NCBI GenBank assembly: GCA_015258485.1
Contig: JABZIF010000076.1
Span: forward strand, 1-5,051
DNA length: 5,051 bases
Reading direction: 5' to 3'
Source of the DNA: Atopobiaceae bacterium
GTDB lineage: Bacteria; Actinomycetota; Coriobacteriia; Coriobacteriales; Atopobiaceae
Within the stretch, counting starts at the first letter, position 1. Each line of letters starts with the position of its first letter. Under the pieces are notes generated by a model. The model searched no databases. It saw only the letters and a list, made by a program, of their open reading frames with translations, and was not told the DNA's origin. Shown here piece after piece: positions 1 through 5,051 of this stretch. Position numbers and translations under genes: made by a program.

Positions 1-24
1 GAGCGCTATGCAAAAGTACTTCTG

Positions 25-214
25 GCGAGAAACCCCCGCACACCACTACCCCACTTCTTATAGACACCTACTCTCCACCCGACAGCTCAACCTTCCTCGG
101 GCAAAACTACTTGGCGGAGATCCAATCATGCCAAGTATCTTTCCTTCTGTAGGACATGCGGGTCTGCGATTGCGTCTAGCAGATAGGTTTTCTCGCAAAC
201 CCGAGGCTCCCCCA
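25..214 (-). ncRNA. candidate structured RNA (family not identified)
   Basis: No protein family is recognisable here on either strand, but the minus strand folds well. Bases 186-196 pair with 25-34 (ten pairs, one bulge). Directly stacked inside, 149-162 pair with 35-49 (14 pairs, one bulge); three of these are G-U wobbles on the minus strand that would be A-C mismatches on the plus strand, which favours minus. Between the two 5' arms sits a hairpin (179-183 with 163-167), giving a three-way junction. A second hairpin pairs 130-137 with 108-115 (eight perfect pairs). Bases 200-206 can pair perfectly with 95-101, which would form a pseudoknot with the outer helix, and the second hairpin's loop (116-120) can pair with 72-76. 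I see no hallmark of tmRNA, RNase P, SRP or 5S RNA. A raiA-motif-like RNA is one guess, based only on size and pseudoknotted shape. The 3' end may extend past the left edge. No clear own promoter is visible; it could be read through from the upstream regulator gene. Confidence 0.55.
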
Positions 215-215
215 T

Positions 216-244
216 AAAGAAAAAGACCGGTAAAACACCGGTCT
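216..244 (-). terminator. intrinsic terminator after the PerR-like gene
   Basis: On the minus strand an eight-pair perfect stem, AGACCGGT with ACCGGTCT (237-244 with 224-231), closes a five-base loop. A U-rich run (223-216, TTTTCTTT) follows. It begins about 30 bases after the regulator's stop codon, the usual place for Rho-independent termination. On the plus strand the hairpin is not followed directly by a T-run, so it should act mainly on minus-strand transcription. Confidence 0.85.
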
Positions 245-273
245 CTCAAGAGAGCTGTTTTGTTACAACATAA

Positions 274-675
274 TTAGTTTACGCTGTGATGTAGCGCAGG
301 ATTCTTAGATAAGCACTCATTACAAATACCTGTAAAGCACAAGGCGTAAGAGTCAATCTCACCACAAGAATCCTTGGTAAGGCTGGTAAGATCCTTCAGA
401 ACAGGTCCATCTACATCAAAGACGCGACCGCATTCATGACACTGAAAGTGGGCGTGCTCAGTTGTGGTTGGATCAAAGCGGGAGATATTATCGCCAGTAT
501 TAACAACCTGGAGCTCACCTGCATCAACAAGCTGCATAAGGTTGCGATAAACGGTTCCAAGAGAGATATTCGGTAACTCCTCTCTTACTGCCGCATACAC
601 GCTATCTGCTGTTGGATGATCATGGCGACCTTCCATATATGTTCGAATTGCCTCACGCTGCTTACTGTAACGCAC
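274..675 (-). CDS. perR: Fur-family metalloregulator, PerR-like
   Basis: A 133-residue cytoplasmic DNA-binding repressor of the Fur family. The N-terminal winged helix (about 1-67) includes the HPTAD segment (20-24) and the recognition-helix region GTVYRNL (40-46). The C-terminal dimerisation domain has two CxxC pairs (Cys79/Cys82 and Cys118/Cys121) that form the structural zinc site. The regulatory metal ligands align with Bacillus PerR His37, Asp85, His91, His93 and Asp104 as His20, Asp68, His74, His76 and Asp87. Asp at the last position is PerR-like (Fur usually has Glu), which suggests peroxide sensing by metal-catalysed His oxidation. That function is inferred; a plain iron- or zinc-responsive Fur member is the alternative. 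The start is GTG at 673-675, not ATG, with GAGG five bases upstream. The protein is about 12 residues shorter than Bacillus PerR at the N terminus. It is monocistronic with its own terminator, and divergent from the adhesin gene. Confidence 0.9.
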   Translation of the reverse strand: MRYSKQREAIRTYMEGRHDHPTADSVYAAVREELPNISLGTVYRNLMQLVDAGELQVVNTGDNISRFDPTTTEHAHFQCHECGRVFDVDGPVLKDLTSLTKDSCGEIDSYALCFTGICNECLSKNPALHHSVN

Positions 676-680
676 GATAA

Positions 681-684
681 CCTC
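681..684 (-). promoter_or_regulatory. ribosome binding site of the PerR-like gene
   Basis: GAGG on the minus strand lies five bases before the GTG at 675. It supports GTG as the start codon; no in-frame ATG lies nearby at a better distance. Confidence 0.7.
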
Positions 685-695
685 ATTAAATAGTA

Positions 696-726
696 AGTGT
701 TACTGATTATTAGATACGTTAACACT
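696..726. promoter_or_regulatory. inverted repeat in the divergent intergenic region, possible operator
   Basis: AGTGTTA (696-702) and TAACACT (720-726) are perfect seven-base inverted arms around a 17-base AT-rich centre that contains TGATTATTAGATA, which loosely resembles a Fur/PerR-type box. It lies 21 bases or more upstream of the regulator's GTG and 96 bases upstream of the adhesin ATG. Autoregulation of the regulator, and perhaps control of the adhesin, is plausible. The match to the PerR consensus (TTATAATnATTATAA) is poor, so the assignment is weak. Confidence 0.35.
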
Positions 727-757
727 AAATATCTATATGTTGCAACAAAAGCTCACG

Positions 758-786
758 TTTATGCATCAAGAAAACCTCGTTATACA
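758..786 (+). promoter_or_regulatory. possible promoter of the adhesin gene
   Basis: A TATACA -10-like hexamer (781-786) is preceded, with a 17-base spacer, by TTTATG (758-763), a weak -35 match. Transcription would start near 793 and give a leader of about 29 bases. Nothing better was found in 676-809, but the weak -35 means this is only a candidate. I could not settle on a promoter for the divergent regulator. Confidence 0.3.
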
Positions 787-811
787 CAATCTACCTCTGA
801 TTTTTCAGTTT

Positions 812-816
812 GGAGG
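812..816 (+). promoter_or_regulatory. ribosome binding site that fixes the adhesin start
   Basis: GGAGG lies five bases before the ATG at 822. An in-frame TTG at 810 gives an open frame four codons longer, but it overlaps this site and has no site of its own, so ATG 822 is the start. Confidence 0.85.
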
Positions 817-821
817 CACGT

Positions 822-977
822 ATGTTTATCACAAAATCCTCAAAACCTAAGAAAAAAATAACTGCGCAGAAATGCTCTCTTGCTTCTGCTTTTCACTTTT
901 GGTTTATTCCCCTATTGATTGGAGCTCTTTTACTTAGCCATCTTTTACTAAAGCCTGCTCACAAACTTGCCTTTGCC
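822..977 (+). other. signal peptide of the adhesin
   Basis: Residues 1-52: a lysine-rich n-region (KPKKK near 8-12), a long hydrophobic core (about 21-43), then an AFA (50-52) cleavage motif before Gln53. It is longer than average, as is common in sortase substrates of Gram-positive bacteria. The cleavage site is inferred. Confidence 0.75.
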
Positions 978-3077
978 CAAGATCCTTCTTTTACTGTTGC
1001 CCAAAGAGAAGATTTTCCCGGTGGACAACAAATTCCCATGTGGACCGCTAGCGATGGCACTTATCTCTACTGTGGAGACGAGTTTAATCACTACGGTGCA
1101 TGGCCAGGGGCAACTGGAAGTATAGTTGACCCACAATCTTATACAAAACTTACTTCAGCTACCGGCGCTCGTGGTGGAACTTATACAGATGAGCAACTTC
1201 GAGCTATCGACTACATCATTTATCACGGAGCTACTGCTTCCCAAGAGAAAGATGTTTATGGCTATACGGGTTGGAAAGCGCGAGCTATCACACAGTTTGC
1301 GCTTTGGGCTGTTATGCGCGGTGAAGCTCATGCCCTTGCGGTTAGCGTCCCTCAAGAAGAACTCCATCAACCAATTGAGAGATTCTACACCGATGCCATG
1401 AACTACGCCCACAATAACAGCGGCGGTCCAGAGAACGGAATTGCAAAGCTTTTTGTACCCGCAGGTGACAAACAGGTCCTATTTTTCTTCGGAGAACAAT
1501 CTGGCTCTCTCAAGATCACTAAAAACTCCTTATTACCTGCTATTACTTCCAATAATGAGCATTACGCCTTAGAAGGCGCTGTCTACGGAGTATATTCCGA
1601 TGAAGGTTGTACCAATCTTCTTGGTAGCCTCACGCTTGATGCATCTGCATCCGCAAGAATCGACGGACTGCCTGTTGGATGTGTATATGTAAAAGAAACC
1701 TCTGCTCCAAAAGGTTTTCTTCTTGATCCAACCGTTCACACCGTAGAAATAAAAAACCAAGAAGAAAGCACTCTCACGGTTACCGACACTCCTATCGGAG
1801 ACTTCAATCTACGCATTTCAAAACAAGACTTCGACCACAGTTCCAGCCTCGATGAGGGCAACCAAGCAGAGCAACAGGGTGCTTCTCCCCAAGGAAACGC
1901 AACGCTGCAAGGTGCACTTTTTAAAGTAACCTATAGCGGATCCTCCGAAACAACGTTAAGAACATGGGTTTTCTCGACCGACGCCCAAGGCTTTACTTCT
2001 TTTGATACAGACCATAAGGTCTCTGGAGATGACCTTTTTACTCTTGGCGAGAAACCCTGGCTTCCTCTGGGGTATTATCAAATCGAAGAAATTCAAGCAC
2101 CTAAAGGTTATAAACTTCCAGAACTTTCATTTCAAACTTGGAAACTATCAAGCCAAAATGGGAATCTTGTCTGGACAAACCTCTCTAGTGGAAAAGAAAG
2201 TTCTTCATCTGGGCACTCATTCTTTTTTAAAGATGAAGTAATAAGAGGGAACCTTAAGATTAAGAAAATTGGACACACTTCTCTAAGTTCATCCGATGGT
2301 TATTCTGAAATAAAAGAAATGCCAAGTCTAAAGGGTGCCAAAATTGAACTTACTAATAACTCCACTCAACCTGTTTTCTATCAAGATAAATGGGTTGCTC
2401 CTCACGAAGTTGTCACTACAGTAGAAACAGATGAATCTGGCGTTGCTGCAATTAAAGACCTTCCATTTGGTTCCTATTCACTTAAAGAAGTACTAGCTCC
2501 AACAGGTTACTCTCTCAATACAGAATGGAATCCAACGGTTACCCTTACTTCTGAAGAGACTATAGAAGCGCCCGAACTTATTGATGAGAGAATTGCTCTA
2601 CAAACAATGCTTGTAGACACTTCAGGGTCTAAAACTCCCAAATATACTGAGATATTAAATCTTGTTGATCACATCAAATATGAAGGTCTCACTCCAGGAG
2701 AAGAGTATGAAATTACTGGAGAACTCTATGAAACAAAACAAGTCCAAGAAGGTGCAGCAGAGCCTATCGCTCGCGGGACTGTCCGTTTTAAAGCTTCTAC
2801 CTCATCGGGAGAAGCCGCTGTTCCTTTTTCTGTAAGGACTGCTTCTCTTGAGGGTAAGGAAGTTACTGCCTACGAAACAATCTCAAAAGACGGAGAAAAG
2901 GTTGCTTCGCATACCGACAGTCACTCTGAAGCTCAGACTATTCGTGTAGCCCCTAAGCCCCATCTTCCCGGAACAGCAGATAATGCTTACGAAGTTCCTC
3001 TTTTATTCGCTCTGGCAGGCACGTTACTCATTGGATGTACTCATTTATTTGCTACAAAAATAAGACGTCTTTTTTGA
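822..3077 (+). CDS. LPxTA-anchored surface adhesin with thioester, isopeptide and ester-bond domains (TIE-type)
   Basis: A 751-residue secreted, wall-anchored fibrous adhesin. In order: signal peptide (1-52); thioester domain (about 56-228) with the likely bond-forming Cys84 (YLYCGD) and Gln158 (TQFALW motif); and three SpaA/CnaB-like beta-sandwiches at about 229-325, 327-475 and 476-588. Each sandwich opens with an L-[KR]-I-x-K strand (Lys234, Lys334, Lys482) and ends with an E-x-x-A-P-x-G-[YF] strand (Glu292, Glu423, Glu556), the usual isopeptide Lys and catalytic Glu positions. Next comes a T-Q ester-bond (VaFE-type) domain (about 589-710) with Thr595, the VTAYE motif (Glu685), His697 and Gln705. 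It ends with an LPGTA sorting signal, a hydrophobic segment and a KIRR tail. In known families the thioester tip bonds covalently to host-surface nucleophiles and the other cross-links stiffen the stalk. No sortase or pilus subunit gene is adjacent. A pilus tip or ancillary pilin is an alternative to a stand-alone adhesin. Individual cross-links are predicted from motifs only. Confidence 0.9.
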   Translation: MFITKSSKPKKKITAQKCSLASAFHFWFIPLLIGALLLSHLLLKPAHKLAFAQDPSFTVAQREDFPGGQQIPMWTASDGTYLYCGDEFNHYGAWPGATGSIVDPQSYTKLTSATGARGGTYTDEQLRAIDYIIYHGATASQEKDVYGYTGWKARAITQFALWAVMRGEAHALAVSVPQEELHQPIERFYTDAMNYAHNNSGGPENGIAKLFVPAGDKQVLFFFGEQSGSLKITKNSLLPAITSNNEHYALEGAVYGVYSDEGCTNLLGSLTLDASASARIDGLPVGCVYVKETSAPKGFLLDPTVHTVEIKNQEESTLTVTDTPIGDFNLRISKQDFDHSSSLDEGNQAEQQGASPQGNATLQGALFKVTYSGSSETTLRTWVFSTDAQGFTSFDTDHKVSGDDLFTLGEKPWLPLGYYQIEEIQAPKGYKLPELSFQTWKLSSQNGNLVWTNLSSGKESSSSGHSFFFKDEVIRGNLKIKKIGHTSLSSSDGYSEIKEMPSLKGAKIELTNNSTQPVFYQDKWVAPHEVVTTVETDESGVAAIKDLPFGSYSLKEVLAPTGYSLNTEWNPTVTLTSEETIEAPELIDERIALQTMLVDTSGSKTPKYTEILNLVDHIKYEGLTPGEEYEITGELYETKQVQEGAAEPIARGTVRFKASTSSGEAAVPFSVRTASLEGKEVTAYETISKDGEKVASHTDSHSEAQTIRVAPKPHLPGTADNAYEVPLLFALAGTLLIGCTHLFATKIRRLF
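2964..3077 (+). other. cell-wall sorting signal with LPGTA in place of LPxTG
   Basis: Residues 715-719 read LPGTA, followed by DN, a hydrophobic stretch (about 725-744) and a basic tail (TKIRRLF). The layout is that of a sortase sorting signal, but Ala replaces the Gly after the scissile Thr. The codons (ctt ccc gga aca gca) lie in an intact frame with no sign of a frameshift. Confidence 0.8.
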
Positions 3078-3094
3078 TTATGTGATCTCCTCTT

Positions 3095-3136
3095 AAAACT
3101 AAAACAAAGAAGGGGTAGAAATCTCTACCCCTTCTT
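3095..3136 (-). terminator. intrinsic terminator of the M28-like gene, shared with the convergent adhesin gene
   Basis: A perfect 13-pair stem (3107-3119 with 3124-3136) closes a four-base loop. On the minus strand it is followed by a T-rich run (TGTTTTAGTTTT), which fits termination of the minus-strand gene 27 bases after its stop. On the plus strand the stem begins 29 bases after the adhesin stop. There it is followed by A rather than T, so it is probably a weaker terminator in that direction. No other terminator serves the adhesin gene in the 86-base gap. Confidence 0.85.
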
Positions 3137-3163
3137 AAAAACCTGTACTGATTGCTTGTTCGT

Positions 3164-5051
3164 TTATGAGCGTCTAATAAGCTCGGTAACAAGGGCTGCA
3201 GCGTCAGCACACTGATCAGCACTAACGTTCTCACGAACATCAGAGGCAGTACGGCTAAACGCAGGAAGACCGTCCTCATTCATTCCCATCAAAGTAACAG
3301 AACGAACTGAATTCTGCATTGCAGGAGTTGCATCAGTGGTTCCCCAGTCAAATGAACTCTGCTCAACATCAATATGAAGATCAGTTGCAATAGTAGAGAG
3401 GAGTCGAGTCATTCTACGATCAGCACGACGAACATTACCAATTCCCTCATTCTTAAGAATAGAGAGCGAACCAGCGCCAACACAATCAAGGTTGATGAGG
3501 AAAGCACCACGAATATCAGTTCTGTGCTTTGCAAGGAACTCTTTCATGCCTGCGTGATCAAAATCAGATGCACCGAGTGCAACAAACCAAATGTCATGCG
3601 AAATGAGCTCATCATCAGAAAGTGAAAGAACAGCATTACGAAGATCGTCCTCAGAGATGGCAGATGCATCCTCAGAGTCATCTTCTTCACGATTTTCTGC
3701 AGATGGAGCTGCCCCTCCCTTCCAGTCATCTGATGGCCCATCGTTGCGTCCAAAAAGCCTGAAAGAACGACGCTTGGCCTCAGGAGTCTTTGCGTCTTGT
3801 GTCTCCGTTAGACTCTCATCAGCTGAAATGGTGTCAAATGGACCCTCCGCATCTTCGGTTTCAGGAGTAGGTGCAGGTGTTGAAGCTGGAACATAATGAG
3901 GAGCTAACTCAGAAAATGGAGCCAGTGGATCCACGGCATCGCCGGAAGGATCAGGTAGGTCAAAAAGTGATGCGCGACGAGCAAAATCGTTTTTAGAATG
4001 GAGCTCATGCGCTTCTTCAGACTGTACTAACGTTGCGTTTGCATCTGCAGACTCATGAACCTGCTTCATGGTTGCATTAAGTTCATCATCAACAGAGTCA
4101 TAAACAACAGTATTGTCAGATGCAGCATCCTCAGCCTGTTCTTCTTCTGTTGTGGCATTTACAGCTTCCGCAACATCATCAAGAGATGCGGTCTGACTGG
4201 CACCAGTAGTGTCATAAGCAACGTAGCTTACTTCGCAATCCTTAGGAAGAATGCCCAATGAATTGAGAACTTCCTCGCCATGACGAACGCCTTCCACCTC
4301 ATCAGGCTCTGGGATAAGCGCAGCAGCATCTCCTGCAAAGTGATGAATGACCTCAGGACGATGTCCAGTAGGACGAACGTTTTCGAGAATACCAAGAAGA
4401 GCTGCAACCGAAGACTTATTGTTGTTTGCGCCGATAGTACATGGCGCAAAACGCTCTGCGATAGTTGCAATAGATAGTGCAACAAGCGGAAGAGCTGAAA
4501 GAATACCAACAATCCAGAAGAAGATACGAACTGAATCAGGAAGGAAACGAAGAATCTGAACAAAAGTAGCAACAAATACAGCAACTACACACCAACGTGC
4601 ATACCTTTGTGCAAGAGGTACGTACTTCGCAACAGGAGACTCAACAAGGAAGTTTGTATGTGGAGAATCATAATGAGCAACGATTACGATTGGACGATTG
4701 CCTTTTGCAACAAGCTCACCGGTAGCCTCATGCTTAGCGACAACATTCTGACTTCTAATGGAAGATCCAAATGTACCGAGAACGTCATTACCAAAATACT
4801 TAAGACAAGTGAGTGCACCAAAACCAACAACAAGCAAAACACCAAAAACAATGAGTGCTACGTTACTAGTTCCTGCAAAAATAATGCCAATGAAGAGGAA
4901 AATTAGATAGACTGAATAGCCAAGACTCTTAATAGACTTAGCATCAAATTCTTCAATGGTTGCTTCAAGTCCGTGAATTTTCATTTCTTCAGCAATAGTT
5001 TGAGCAGCCTGAAGCTCCTCTTGGCTACCGGCAGGAGCAATATCAATTTGC
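3164..5051 (-). CDS. membrane-bound M28-like zinc peptidase homologue, probably inactive (5' partial)
   Basis: Numbering starts at the internal Met at 4982-4984, giving 606 residues after it. The frame stays open through 22 more codons to the window edge and reads GSQEELQAAQTIAEEM, a normal M28 N-terminal helix, so the true start lies outside. Hydrophobic hairpins lie at about 23-62 and 131-176. The peptidase motifs are split: HYD (His104, Asp106) falls between the hairpins. Then GANNNKSS (185-192) stands where the family has GAxDNxSG, so the bridging Asp is Asn188. An Ala/Asp/Glu/Ser/Pro-rich insertion follows (about 222-445). Next are ALGASDF (469-475), where the catalytic Glu-Glu is Ser473-Asp474, and NLDCVG (498-503), which keeps a ligand Asp500. 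Finally SRTASD (577-582) has Arg578 where a ligand His normally sits. The fold looks retained but peptidase activity is doubtful. Substrate and partners are unknown. Both hairpins return to the same side and basic residues flank them, so a cytoplasmic globular domain is inferred. Confidence 0.8.
   Translation of the reverse strand, partial: QIDIAPAGSQEELQAAQTIAEEMKIHGLEATIEEFDAKSIKSLGYSVYLIFLFIGIIFAGTSNVALIVFGVLLVVGFGALTCLKYFGNDVLGTFGSSIRSQNVVAKHEATGELVAKGNRPIVIVAHYDSPHTNFLVESPVAKYVPLAQRYARWCVVAVFVATFVQILRFLPDSVRIFFWIVGILSALPLVALSIATIAERFAPCTIGANNNKSSVAALLGILENVRPTGHRPEVIHHFAGDAAALIPEPDEVEGVRHGEEVLNSLGILPKDCEVSYVAYDTTGASQTASLDDVAEAVNATTEEEQAEDAASDNTVVYDSVDDELNATMKQVHESADANATLVQSEEAHELHSKNDFARRASLFDLPDPSGDAVDPLAPFSELAPHYVPASTPAPTPETEDAEGPFDTISADESLTETQDAKTPEAKRRSFRLFGRNDGPSDDWKGGAAPSAENREEDDSEDASAISEDDLRNAVLSLSDDELISHDIWFVALGASDFDHAGMKEFLAKHRTDIRGAFLINLDCVGAGSLSILKNEGIGNVRRADRRMTRLLSTIATDLHIDVEQSSFDWGTTDATPAMQNSVRSVTLMGMNEDGLPAFSRTASDVRENVSADQCADAAALVTELIRRS

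Noticed and set aside
50..101. Minus-strand stretches resembling 5S rRNA (GGAAGGTTGAGC) and a THF riboswitch (GGAGAGTAG)
   Set aside because: Each is a short isolated match. The rest of the 5S and THF riboswitch consensus is missing.
8..249. Two short overlapping open frames on opposite strands (69 and 63 codons)
   Set aside because: Neither has a good ribosome binding site or a recognisable domain, and their amino-acid make-up looks random. The region is better explained by RNA folding on the minus strand.
243..254. Small palindrome CTCTCAAGAGAG next to the regulator's terminator
   Set aside because: The arms are short with almost no loop and overlap the terminator stem. An antiterminator role is possible but nothing supports it.
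690..695. TACTAT on the minus strand as a -10 box for the regulator
   Set aside because: Transcription would start at or inside the ribosome binding site, and the matching -35 position is poor.
810..821. TTG at 810 as the adhesin start
   Set aside because: It overlaps the GGAGG that serves ATG 822 and has no ribosome binding site of its own.
1590..2540. Repeated AP[KT]G[YF] motifs in the adhesin as recent DNA repeats
   Set aside because: The three copies share protein motif but differ in codons and flanks, so they are old domain duplications or convergent family motifs, not DNA-level repeats.
3591..3896. Plus-strand open frame of 101 codons opposite the M28-like gene
   Set aside because: It is a serine-rich shadow of the acidic insertion on the other strand, with no domain; other antisense frames here are similar.

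Overview
The window looks like chromosomal DNA of a Gram-positive, moderate-GC host-associated actinobacterium. A member of the Coriobacteriia (Atopobium/Lancefieldella-like) is my best guess. It rests on the sortase-anchored adhesin with an ester-bond (VaFE-type) domain, the short PerR-like regulator and base composition by eye; no taxonomic marker is present, so it remains inference.

Layout from left to right. Positions 1-214 hold no convincing protein gene. Read on the minus strand they fold into long-range helices joined by a three-way junction plus a possible pseudoknot, so I call a candidate structured RNA. An intrinsic terminator (216-244) separates it from a minus-strand Fur-family gene (274-675) that carries the PerR-type metal ligands. 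A 146-base divergent intergenic region (676-821) with an AT-rich dyad follows. Next is a plus-strand gene (822-3077) for a large surface adhesin: signal peptide, thioester domain, three CnaB/SpaA-like isopeptide domains, one Thr-Gln ester-bond domain and an unusual LPGTA sorting signal. A strong hairpin terminator (3095-3136) lies between this gene and a convergent minus-strand gene (3164 to beyond the right edge). That gene encodes a membrane protein with the M28 zinc-peptidase scaffold, several lost active-site residues and a long acidic insertion.

The three proteins do not form an obvious operon: the regulator and adhesin diverge, and the adhesin and M28-like gene converge. The regulator could influence the adhesin through the shared intergenic region, but no clear PerR box proves it. 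No sortase gene is in the window, so anchoring of the adhesin must depend on an enzyme encoded elsewhere.

The most interesting items are the adhesin with three kinds of predicted internal covalent bond, the probably catalytically dead M28-like membrane protein, and the candidate structured RNA.
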